This document shows, one piece after another, positions 36,301-44,210 of a stretch of 64,000 nt of DNA. The position numbers and the translations under genes were made by a program. The notes below the pieces were generated by a model. The model had not been told where the DNA came from and ran no database searches. It saw only the letters and a list, made by a program, of their open reading frames with translations. The stretch covers positions 434,001-498,000 of the forward strand of contig NZ_NRGW01000001.1 in assembly GCF_002332255.1 (NCBI RefSeq), read 5' to 3'. The number at the start of each line of letters is the position of its first letter. Position 1 is the first letter of the stretch. The DNA is from Halomonas sp. JB37 (lineage in GTDB: Bacteria; Pseudomonadota; Gammaproteobacteria; Pseudomonadales; Halomonadaceae).

Positions 36301-36902
36301 AGGGCACGGGACTCTTCATCCATGGCCAATGCCAGTGCCTCGTACTCCTGCTTCTCTTGCTCGACCAGCTGGCTAAGCTGCTGGCTGCTGTCCAGTGCCT
36401 TGTTGGCGTGTTGAAGCTCGTGGCGGAGCTTTTCAATATCGCTTTGAAGCTGGCGCGACTGCGCGCTTGGGTCGGCGGGCGGTACAAAAGGGCCGGGTTT
36501 GAAGGTGGTGCCTTCCTTACCAAACGAGCGGTGAAACCAGATAGCCAGTGCGCGGGCCAGCTTCAGGCCATCCATGGCTTCTTTGTGACGGGTGCGAAAC
36601 TGGTGAGTGGCTTTGTTGCCTTCAATGCGCAGAGTGTGAAATAGCTCTTTTACTTGAGGTTCTAGACGCAGCTCGCGGTTTAAGCGGTAGAGTAGGTCGG
36701 CTTGGCTGGTTTGATCGTCAAACTCAACCCCGGAGATCGCCGCCATATGCTGGGCAAGCGCTTCCCCCAATTGGCGCAGTTTGATCAAGGTGGTGTTGGG
36801 ATCGCTAACAAAGGCGTGTTCGGCGGCGGCGGTCAGCTCGACAAACAGCGCATCATGCTCTGCTAAAAAGCCAAAGTTGCTGGGAGGATAGGGCGATGTC
36901 AT
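33369..36902 (-). CDS. hsdR: Type I restriction endonuclease subunit HsdR
   Basis: About 1177-residue motor and nuclease subunit. Numbered from the ATG at 36902: a DUF4145 domain (about 15-125), a long coiled coil (150-255), a PD-(D/E)xK nuclease (Asp318 and VVEAKK at 331-336), and an SF2 translocase with Walker A MATGTGKT (479-486), DEAH (583-586) and motif VI QMIGRATRR, followed by a helical C-terminal region. The ATG is preceded by GGAGAG; an in-frame start 18 bp upstream is less likely. It is the first gene of the defence operon. Confidence 0.94.
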   Translation of the reverse strand: MTSPYPPSNFGFLAEHDALFVELTAAAEHAFVSDPNTTLIKLRQLGEALAQHMAAISGVEFDDQTSQADLLYRLNRELRLEPQVKELFHTLRIEGNKATHQFRTRHKEAMDGLKLARALAIWFHRSFGKEGTTFKPGPFVPPADPSAQSRQLQSDIEKLRHELQHANKALDSSQQLSQLVEQEKQEYEALALAMDEESRALAEQAQSHEKTLAQQQHAYEAKIQALQTQLTAQGESSVNQQRQQVASKTKAASDTLALSEELTRILIDQQLNEAGWEADSQEISYQKGARPEKGTYRAIAEWPTLPAHRGNGQKERADYVLFCGLTPIAVVEAKKENINVAGKIDQSERYSKGLSVEPPLVGAWELVGRTIAWPADEEGHFKVPFVYSCNGRPYLPQLAEQSGTWFRDVREPSNTRRALPRFHTPGGLLNLLERDRENADKLLKHEPFGYLRLREYQQKAILATEHALAHGSRAALLAMATGTGKTRTIIGLMYRFLKTERFHRILFLVDRTALGDQAIDAFNEAPLEQNQTLSKIYNVAELGDMAAEAETRVQVATVQAMVKRIFMSDQAPPIDQFDCIIIDEAHRGYTLDQEMTEGELATRDASQYLSSYRRVLDYFDAVKIALTATPAKHTSEIFGKPVYTYSYREAVADDWLIDHEPPIRYETLLTQEGILFEKGKPIEVINTQTGEVDTSELEDELRFDVDAFNRQVINENFNRVICEQLAEELDPFGDEKTLIFCATDLHADMVKRLLDDAFKALYNGSYHQAAVAKITGKSDKVAQLIRRYKNERYPNIAITVDLLTTGIDVPKICHLVFMRQVRSRILFEQMIGRATRRCDEIGKTVFTIYDPVDIYAALAEVNTMQPLVRDPNISLAQLVDELTDEHQLENSLNSPGEQQGESQADVVLNQLSQKVMRVLRKADTKAENKPALKQKLSDLQSLWGVEPKKLHEHLHKLGPRQASAFLRQHSGLIHQLAEVKHLVGSERMPVISDHDDEIRERSQSYGVHKRPEDYLDSFNAFIKEQINQSAALAVVVNQPRDLTRSQLKDVKVLLDNHGYSEANLQSAVRNHTNQDIAASIIGHIRRAALGEPLKPFEQRVADAMDRLYTQHDWTPNQRKWLGKLAKQLTKEVILDRDTVNQLPAFQGGAKQLDKVLGEQLDSVLEELNEAMWPPKSA

Positions 36903-37058
36903 TACATTTACTCTCCACATCTTTGCAAATTGGCTATTCCGCCGCTGTTATATATAAAACTCATACTAATAGAACAGAGGCTTAGTAGTTAAGTCTACTT
37001 TTGAGGGTTAGCGGTGTAAGAGAGGCTTCAAACACTTTTTGATAACGGTGGCTCCATC

Positions 37059-37089
37059 TCAATTCGAGAGACACTGTCTCTCGAATTGA
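37059..37089. repeat. 31-bp inverted repeat upstream of hsdR
   Basis: Perfect 14-bp arms beginning TCAATTCGAGAGAC, with only ACT as loop. No T run follows on either strand. It lies about 155 bp before hsdR and 115 bp before the histidine phosphatase gene, in a 301-bp spacer that otherwise shows no gene. It could be an operator, an mRNA-leader hairpin or the trace of an insertion. Confidence 0.75.
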
Positions 37090-37203
37090 AAAGCGCTGGT
37101 AAAACTGCTGCATATTGCACAAATTGGTGACATTGAATCCCTTTCCCAGCCTCTCGGTTGTTGCACTCGCTGCTGCTTACCTTTAACTGATTGAGGATGG
37201 CCC

Positions 37204-37779
37204 ATGCCCACCCTACGCCACTTCACCTTCACTCTGCTGCTAAGCGTGCTGGTCATCCTGCCCATCAGCACACAGGCAAACGAAACAACCTGGCAGGCGC
37301 TTAAAGAGGGCGACTTAGCCATTTTAATGCGCCACTCCTTGGCCCCTGGCATTGGCGATCCGCCGGGCTTTGAGCTTTCTCAGTGCGATACCCAACGCAA
37401 TCTCTCTGCTCAGGGTCGCGACCAGGCGAAAGCCGTTGGTCGTACCTTTCGCGAGCGGGATATTCCCATTGCGGCGGTGTACTCATCAAGCTGGTGCCGT
37501 GCACTGGAAACCGCTGAGCTAATGGCGCTGGCGCCTGTAATGCCTACTCCCTGGCTGGATTCGTTCTTTCGCGGGCGCGGTGATCAGGCGCAAATCACTC
37601 AAACCGCCCAGCAGCAGATCGCCGCATGGAAAGGGCCGGGCAATTTGCTGCTGGTTACCCATCAGGTGAATATCACAGCGCTGGTGGGCCGTGGCGTAGG
37701 CTCTGGCGAGATGATTGTGGTGCGTCCCACGGATAATTCGTTTCAAGTAGTGGGGCGGTTAAACGTTAGCGGTGACTAA
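37204..37779 (+). CDS. Exported histidine phosphatase family protein
   Basis: 191-residue protein with a signal peptide (TLLLSVLVILPISTQA) and a histidine-phosphatase (phosphoglycerate-mutase-like) domain. The active-site block reads ILMRHSLAPG, in which the usual RHG/RHA has become RHS; the second histidine lies in LLVTHQVNI. An acidic or basic partner is seen in SSWCRALETAE. Cell-envelope location and phosphomonoesterase activity are inferred; the substrate is unknown. It stands alone between the defence operon and the alcohol dehydrogenase gene. Confidence 0.78.
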   Translation: MPTLRHFTFTLLLSVLVILPISTQANETTWQALKEGDLAILMRHSLAPGIGDPPGFELSQCDTQRNLSAQGRDQAKAVGRTFRERDIPIAAVYSSSWCRALETAELMALAPVMPTPWLDSFFRGRGDQAQITQTAQQQIAAWKGPGNLLLVTHQVNITALVGRGVGSGEMIVVRPTDNSFQVVGRLNVSGD

Positions 37780-37842
37780 TTCGCTTCTTACCCACGTAAG
37801 CAGTTATAAAGTAAAAAAAGCGAAAACGTTTAGGAGACCTTG

Positions 37843-38883
37843 ATGAAGGCCGTTGTTTTTGAGCAGTTTTCCGCCCCGCCGAGTATTCAGCAGTTGCTTG
37901 ATCCGACGCCTGAACCTCACGGCGTGGTGGTGAAAGTGATGGCGAACGGCGTGTGCCGCAGCGATTGGCATGGCTGGGTGGGGCATGATACCGATATCCA
38001 GCTTCCCCATGTGCCGGGCCATGAGCTGGCAGGCGTAGTCGAAGCCGTTGGTAAAGATGTAAAGCAATGGCGCGTTGGCGACCGCGTCACTGTGCCGTTC
38101 GTGGGTGGCTGTGGCACTTGTCCTGAGTGTCACTCGGGCAACCATCAGGTGTGCGATAGTCAGTTTCAGCCCGGCTTCACCCACTGGGGATCCTTTGCCG
38201 AGTATGTGGGTATTCACTACGCCGATGTGAATTTGGTCGCGCTGCCGGAGACACTCGACTTTGCGACCGCGGCCAGCCTGGGCTGTCGGTTTGTCACTTC
38301 CTTTCGGGCGGTAGTCGATAAGGGCCAAACATCGGCTGGGCAGTGGGTGGCCGTTCATGGCTGCGGCGGTGTTGGTCTATCCGCCGTAATGATTGCCAAC
38401 GCCATCGGTGCCAACGTCGTTGCCATCGATATTTCGGAAGAGGCGCTTAATCTGGCTCGTCAATTAGGCGCCGTTGCCACGGTGAATGCCGCCAAGGTGG
38501 CCAATGTGGTGGAAGCGGTAACGGAAATAACCCGGGGAGGCGCTCATGTATCGCTGGATGCGCTAGGTCATCCAACGACCTGTGTTAACTCCATCAGCAA
38601 CCTGCGTAAACGGGGCAAGCATATTCAGGTGGGGCTGATGCTGGCGGACCACAGCACGCCAGCCATCCCGATGAGTAAGGTCATTGCCAACGAGCTTGAA
38701 ATACTCGGCAGCCACGGCATGCAGGCGCATCGTTATGACGCCATGCTGGCGATGATTCAGTCTGGCAAGCTGGCGCCGGAAAAGCTGATCGGCAAACGCA
38801 TCACCCTTGAACAGTCGATTGATGCGTTGATGAACATGGATAAGTTTGAAGGGGCGGGTGTGACGGTGGTGACCGAGTTTTGA
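37843..38883 (+). CDS. Zinc-dependent alcohol dehydrogenase
   Basis: 346-residue medium-chain dehydrogenase. Catalytic zinc ligands lie in [10 protein letters not shown] and PGHELAG, the structural zinc cluster in [17 protein letters not shown], and the NAD-binding motif is [13 protein letters not shown]. The ATG at 37843 follows AGGAGACC. NAD specificity is suggested by the acidic residue in NVVAIDIS. It is monocistronic, so the alcohol oxidised cannot be inferred from context. Confidence 0.9.
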   Translation: MKAVVFEQFSAPPSIQQLLDPTPEPHGVVVKVMANGVCRSDWHGWVGHDTDIQLPHVPGHELAGVVEAVGKDVKQWRVGDRVTVPFVGGCGTCPECHSGNHQVCDSQFQPGFTHWGSFAEYVGIHYADVNLVALPETLDFATAASLGCRFVTSFRAVVDKGQTSAGQWVAVHGCGGVGLSAVMIANAIGANVVAIDISEEALNLARQLGAVATVNAAKVANVVEAVTEITRGGAHVSLDALGHPTTCVNSISNLRKRGKHIQVGLMLADHSTPAIPMSKVIANELEILGSHGMQAHRYDAMLAMIQSGKLAPEKLIGKRITLEQSIDALMNMDKFEGAGVTVVTEF

Positions 38884-38996
38884 GGAAACCGCTGAGCCGT
38901 TTACTAACAATTTCCTGCAATGAAACGTGGCAAATTATTCGCTCCTTATCCGCGGCTGTAGGTTTTATGCTGGACAGTATTGATAAGGAGTAAATG

Positions 38997-39872
38997 ATGC
39001 CAATAGACACAACCCAGTCAGTGCGTCAGGTGATCGCCCAGCACCCGGCCAAGCGCGATGATATCGGTGATTTAACCACGCGTCGGCCGTTACCAGGGCC
39101 TGGTTTGGATCAGCTCGACCCGTTTCTGTTTTTGAATCACCACGGCCCGCAAACGTATCCGGCCAATAACCGCGGGCTGCCGTTTGGCCCGCACCCGCAT
39201 CGCGGCTTTGAAACGGTGACGTTTATTTTAGAGGGGTCGCTGGCCCATGCTGACAGTGCCAGCCATCAAAGCGTGATTCATAAAGGTGGCGTGCAGTGGA
39301 TGACGGCGGGTAGCGGCATCGTGCATGCGGAAATCTCGCCACCCGAGTTTCTGCGTGAGGGCGGCCCGCTGGAGATTCTGCAGTTGTGGGTTAATTTGCC
39401 TGCGCGTTTGAAAATGAGCGAGCCGCGCTATGTAGGGCTTCAGCAGTCGTCGATCCCGGCTATTCAATTGCCGGGCGGCGGTGAGCTGAACCTGATCGCC
39501 GGGCAGTGGCAGGAGCAGGCTGGCCCTATTGAAACGCTGACCGGCGTATTTATGTCGACGCTGAAACTGCCCGCGGGCACACGTGAGCTACTGCCCGTTA
39601 CTCCTGGGCGGCAAGTGTTTCTCTATGTGGTCGATGGCGATGTCACGGTGAGTGGTGAACCCGTTCAGCCTCACCATTTGATCGAAGTAGACCGTGATGG
39701 CGAGAGCCTCGACATCGAAGCCAGCAGTAACGCGCGCCTGCTGTTTGGCCATGGCGAGGTGATCGACGAACCTGTCTACTCCCATGGGCCCTTCGTGATG
39801 ACCACCCGCGAAGAGATTGCCCAGGCGGTAGAGGATTATCAGAATGGCAAGTTTGGTGGGTTGGACGCTTAG
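38997..39872 (+). CDS. Pirin family protein
   Basis: 291-residue bicupin. The N-terminal metal site is formed by HPHRGFETVTFILEG and the GSGIVHAE block; a C-terminal pirin domain follows. Bacterial pirins include quercetin 2,3-dioxygenase-like enzymes and redox-sensing regulators; the role here is open. Two adjacent ATGs exist; the second (38997) has the better spacing to AAGGAG. It is convergent with the DNA glycosylase gene, with only 3 bp between the stops. Confidence 0.9.
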   Translation: MPIDTTQSVRQVIAQHPAKRDDIGDLTTRRPLPGPGLDQLDPFLFLNHHGPQTYPANNRGLPFGPHPHRGFETVTFILEGSLAHADSASHQSVIHKGGVQWMTAGSGIVHAEISPPEFLREGGPLEILQLWVNLPARLKMSEPRYVGLQQSSIPAIQLPGGGELNLIAGQWQEQAGPIETLTGVFMSTLKLPAGTRELLPVTPGRQVFLYVVDGDVTVSGEPVQPHHLIEVDRDGESLDIEASSNARLLFGHGEVIDEPVYSHGPFVMTTREEIAQAVEDYQNGKFGGLDA

Positions 39873-39875
39873 CCC

Positions 39876-40487
39876 TTACAAAGGCTCGCCCCGGTAGTAG
39901 TGCCATAGAAACAGCGAGCCCACGCTGCGCCAAGGCGCCCAGTGTTCTATCATTTGGCGCGCCTGTTTGGGCGTGGGTTTGTCGTCCATGCCTTTCAGGC
40001 GCCCTAACGCTACGCGCAGGGCCAGGTCGTCGGCAGGAAAAATATCCGGACGGTTGAGAGAAAACATTAGGTAAATCTCAGCGCTCCAACGGCCAAAGCC
40101 GCGTAGCTCGGTAATCGCGGCGATGGCGTCATCATCGCTTAGCTTTTCAAGCCCATCGGCGCTAAAGGTGCCGGCGAGTTCGGCTTCTGCCAAGCCCTTG
40201 GCGTACTCAATTTTCCGCCAGGAGAGCCCCGCATCGCGCAGCGCTTGGCTATCCACTTCCATCACCGCTTTTGCATGCAGCTCCGGCAGTAACGTATTGA
40301 CACGGCCCATAATCGCGCGTGCCGCGTCGGTGGATAGCTGTTGACTAACGATGGTACTGAAAAACGTCGAAAACCCCTGGTCGCGTTGACGTGGGCTAGG
40401 CGCGCCGACCAATGGGTATGCGCGGGCAATATCTGGGTCGGCCTCAGCAAGTGCCGCCATGGCGTGCTCAATGGTATCGAGTGTCAT
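39876..40487 (-). CDS. DNA-3-methyladenine glycosylase (AlkA-like, HhH-GPD)
   Basis: About 203-residue base-excision repair glycosylase. The helix-hairpin-helix block LRGFGRWSAEIYLMF is followed by the catalytic aspartate region FPADDLALR, the HhH-GPD signature. It lacks the N-terminal domain of E. coli AlkA, as in the short AlkA-like enzymes of Pseudomonas. The ATG at 40487 gives the family N terminus; a longer frame to 40673 is low-complexity and unlikely. It should remove alkylated purines such as 3-methyladenine. Confidence 0.87.
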   Translation of the reverse strand: MTLDTIEHAMAALAEADPDIARAYPLVGAPSPRQRDQGFSTFFSTIVSQQLSTDAARAIMGRVNTLLPELHAKAVMEVDSQALRDAGLSWRKIEYAKGLAEAELAGTFSADGLEKLSDDDAIAAITELRGFGRWSAEIYLMFSLNRPDIFPADDLALRVALGRLKGMDDKPTPKQARQMIEHWAPWRSVGSLFLWHYYRGEPL

Positions 40488-40516
40488 CGCCTTCGCCTTA
40501 TTGAAGAAATAAACAG

Positions 40517-40542
40517 TTAAGTGAACAGGATTAAGTGAACAG
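40517..40542. repeat. Short direct repeat in glycosylase/MFS divergent region
   Basis: TTAAGTGAACAG occurs twice with a 14-bp period, within about 220 bp between the divergent glycosylase and MFS genes. It could be a tandem regulator site, but nothing else supports this. Confidence 0.45.
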
Positions 40543-40707
40543 TACTGTGCACAGGCCTGTCGATAAAGCTCAATGAACGCTAGTAGGGCAGGCAAACGCT
40601 TTTTGCCGGCTAATTTTTTGAACGCGGCGTATTTATACTTTCGTCTAATCCTGCGATCATTTGCGCTAATCAAGGTGCCAACAGGGCGGTACCGCTAGGA
40701 GATAAAT

Positions 40708-41919
40708 ATGCAGGATTCGACAGCATCGTCGTCTCAAGGGCTGGCGCGCAAACCGCGCCTGGCCGAATTTGTGTTGGCGCTGGGCGGGTTTGGGATAGGA
40801 ACGAGCGAATTCGTCATCATGGGGTTGATGAACCGCGTGGCGGGCGACTTAGCCGTGACGGTTCCTCAGGTGGGCTACGCGATCAGTAGCTACGCGCTGG
40901 GTGTTGTGGTGGGGGCGCCGTTAATTTCAGCGCTGGCCGCACGCGCGCCTCGGCGGCTGTTATTAATCGTGCTGATGCTGGTGTTTGCAGTGGGCAACAT
41001 CGCTAGCGCTCTGGCACCGAGTTTCTGGTCATTTGTGGGACTGCGTTTTCTCGCGGGCTTACCGCACGGTGCCTACTTTGGCATTGCGGCGTTAGTAGCG
41101 GCGGGTGCGGTGCCGGTGGATCAACGGGCACGCGCTATTTCCAGGGTGATGCTGGGTCTAACGGTCGCTATTTTGATCGGGGCGCCGCTAGGTACGTGGG
41201 CAGGCAACCAGTTTGGCTGGCAAATCGCGTTTGTGGGTGTGGGGGGAATTGCTCTGCTTACCGCTCTGCTAATACGTCTCTATGTACCGGTTCAGCCCGT
41301 GGATACAGGTGCCAGCCCCGTGCGCGAGCTGTCTGCGTTGCTGAAGCAGCGCGTGTTAGTTGCCTTAGCCCTGGCCTGTATTGGCTGCGGCGGTATGTTC
41401 GCTATTTTTAGCTATGTAATGCCAACACTGACCCAGCAAGCGGGTATGAGTGAGTCGCTAGGGCCTTTGGTGCTGGTAATTTTTGGCCTGGGTTCAATTG
41501 CCGGTAATTTAATCGGTGGCCGCATGGCAGATAAAAACCTCATGCGCGCAATCCCTTGCATCTTGCTGTGGTGTGGCATTGTTCAGGGGCTGTTTTACTT
41601 TGCGGCGAATAACGTTTGGACAGGGCTTTTGTGTGTCGGCTTGGTAGGCACCAGTATGGCGTTAGCGCCTTCGCTACAAACCCGCTTAATGGATGTGGCA
41701 GAAGATGCCCAAACCATGGCAGCCTCACTCAATCATGCGGCTTTTAATGGTGCAAACGCGCTCGGCGCGTGGCTGGCTGGGTTGGCCATTAGTGCAGGCT
41801 TTACCTGGTCGAGTACGGGCTTAGTGGGCACAGCATTAGCACTTTGCGGCCTGGTTATTTTTGCCGCAGGGCGCTGGCTGGAAAAGCGTACTTATGGCGT
41901 TGCGGCCCGGCGGGCGTAG
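40708..41919 (+). CDS. MFS efflux transporter (DHA1, AraJ/YdhP-like)
   Basis: 403-residue transporter with twelve predicted membrane helices. The N terminus has FGIGTSEFVIMGLMNRVAGDL, the signature of the AraJ/NepI/YdhP branch, and VDQRARAISRVMLGLTVA lies in the cytoplasmic loop region. Such proteins export sugars, purine nucleosides or drugs. It is preceded by AGGAG and stands alone. Confidence 0.87.
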   Translation: MQDSTASSSQGLARKPRLAEFVLALGGFGIGTSEFVIMGLMNRVAGDLAVTVPQVGYAISSYALGVVVGAPLISALAARAPRRLLLIVLMLVFAVGNIASALAPSFWSFVGLRFLAGLPHGAYFGIAALVAAGAVPVDQRARAISRVMLGLTVAILIGAPLGTWAGNQFGWQIAFVGVGGIALLTALLIRLYVPVQPVDTGASPVRELSALLKQRVLVALALACIGCGGMFAIFSYVMPTLTQQAGMSESLGPLVLVIFGLGSIAGNLIGGRMADKNLMRAIPCILLWCGIVQGLFYFAANNVWTGLLCVGLVGTSMALAPSLQTRLMDVAEDAQTMAASLNHAAFNGANALGAWLAGLAISAGFTWSSTGLVGTALALCGLVIFAAGRWLEKRTYGVAARRA

Positions 41920-42010
41920 CTATTTTTCGTTATCGAACAGCGATAATTAAATGGTAAATGTGTGAAATTTTTTCTAGTGTGTAAAAGGAGCAACCCATAA
42001 GGAGATGACC

Positions 42011-42262
42011 ATGCACACTCAGATTTTGAAAAACTCACGTATTCTGGCCCTTGGTGCAGTTGTCGCGATGGCCGTCGCTTTAGCAGGCTGTGGCACGACC
42101 ACCGGCGAGCGTGCCACTAGTGGCGCTGGCGTTGGTGCTGCCGTGGGTGCCGGCGCTGCGGCCGTGACCGGTGGTAGCGTTGTTCAGGGTGCAGTTATTG
42201 GTGGTGGTGTCGGTGCTGCCACCGGTGCGGCTACTGATAAAGACGACATCAACCTCGAATAA
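42011..42262 (+). CDS. Small glycine-zipper lipoprotein
   Basis: About 83-residue lipoprotein. The signal peptide ends with the lipobox LAGC and the mature part is a glycine/alanine zipper (GAGVGAAVGAGAAAV and later GGGVGAATGAATDK), resembling OsmB/YmgG-like proteins. AAGGAG lies 6 bp before this ATG; another ATG six bases upstream touches that site and is less likely. Probably an osmotic- or stress-related envelope protein, by analogy only. Confidence 0.82.
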   Translation: MHTQILKNSRILALGAVVAMAVALAGCGTTTGERATSGAGVGAAVGAGAAAVTGGSVVQGAVIGGGVGAATGAATDKDDINLE

Positions 42263-42279
42263 ATGACGGTTGACACTGC

Positions 42280-42975
42280 TTAGCGGCAGAGCCTAAAACC
42301 GCGCATGCCCATGTGAAAGTGATCGGCATGCGCGGCGTTGTAATCGGGCCCGAGGATATTGCCGAACGTATCGCAGGCGCCATCGCGCGCGGCGCGTAAG
42401 AACTCACCCGTTGCGCCTTCATCATCCCAGTTATTTAACACCGTAATACGCTCGCCATTTTCGAATTGAAACCCGGTGACATCCAGCGCTTCTGCGGTGG
42501 CATGTTCGCTGCGCCTGCCTGTTTCTCGACCATACACGTTCCGGCACGCAAAGCTGCCGACATGATTCACCTGACTGACGCGGCTGCCCATCAATTGCTC
42601 GGCGGCGGGCTGTAACGCGTGGCGTTCATACATGACCCAGGCCAGTGCCATGGGGCAGGAGGCAACGAAGCTCTGATTAAAGGCGACGCCGCTTGATTGC
42701 ATCCGCACGATATTGGATAGCGGGCAGCTCGCGGTGGGGGCGTAATCTGCCAGTGGCGTGTAGCGCAGCTCACTTGCGGGGACCGTATCTAAAGCGGCCA
42801 GACAGCCGGTGCGATCATCCGACAGGCGGCTGAGCTTGAGCTGAGTGATGGGCGTAATGGGGTCGTCAACGTGCAGCGGCGCCCAGGGCGCCCAGTGGCG
42901 GGGGATCTCAATAATTTCTTTTTGCAGGGCTACGCCCAGCGCTATTAAAGCTAATATAAACAGCGTACTGCGCAT
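42280..42975 (-). CDS. Extensin-like family protein
   Basis: 231-residue protein with an N-terminal hydrophobic anchor or signal (TLFILALIALGVAL) and an extensin-like C-terminal domain. It carries SEHATAEALDVTGF and NAAHADHFHMGMRGFRLCR, whose His/Asp/His arrangement resembles zinc D,D-carboxypeptidases of the M15/LAS group. Several cysteines (ACRNVYG, DGACDTFG, FRLC) suggest disulfides in the periplasm. Cell-wall activity is plausible but unproven. It is convergent with the lipoprotein gene. Confidence 0.85.
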   Translation of the reverse strand: MRSTLFILALIALGVALQKEIIEIPRHWAPWAPLHVDDPITPITQLKLSRLSDDRTGCLAALDTVPASELRYTPLADYAPTASCPLSNIVRMQSSGVAFNQSFVASCPMALAWVMYERHALQPAAEQLMGSRVSQVNHVGSFACRNVYGRETGRRSEHATAEALDVTGFQFENGERITVLNNWDDEGATGEFLRAARDGACDTFGNILGPDYNAAHADHFHMGMRGFRLCR

Positions 42976-43002
42976 ACTTACCTCCCTGTATGTTGTTACT
43001 AA

Positions 43003-43770
<768 letters not shown>

Positions 43771-43908
43771 TCTGTTCGGTTCTATTGTTTTTAAATGCCG
43801 TTTTTAAATACTGTTTTAAGTGCGGTGTTAAATGCGTTTTTCCGCTGGGTCGGCCCGTTTATGTTCCATACGGCGCCGGCCTGGTTCTGTCATAACAGGA
43901 AGGCTCCC

Positions 43909-44166
43909 ATGGCTCGCGTAACCGTTGAAGATTGTCTTGAAAATGTTGAAAACCGTTTCAAGCTGGTGATGATTTCTACCCAGCGTGCTCGCCAGCTTGC
44001 GCGCGGCTCACGTGATGCGTTGCTACCGTGGGAAAACGACAAGCCGACGGTGATGGCGCTGCGTGAAATTGCGGCAGGCCTGGTGGATCACACGGTTCTG
44101 GACGAGCCTGTTGAAGCCGCTGTGCGTCCGCGTCCTGCGATGGCACCGACTCATATCGACGACTAA
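43909..44166 (+). CDS. rpoZ: RNA polymerase omega subunit
   Basis: 85-residue omega subunit with the conserved start [11 protein letters not shown] and [15 protein letters not shown], followed by [14 protein letters not shown]. It assists RNA polymerase assembly and forms part of a ppGpp binding site. The ATG at 43909 follows AGGAAGG. It lies between gmk and spoT, the usual order. Confidence 0.96.
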   Translation: MARVTVEDCLENVENRFKLVMISTQRARQLARGSRDALLPWENDKPTVMALREIAAGLVDHTVLDEPVEAAVRPRPAMAPTHIDD

Positions 44167-44210
44167 CGGTTATCAAGAAATCGATAACGCAAGCGATAGA
44201 GGCGCGGTAG

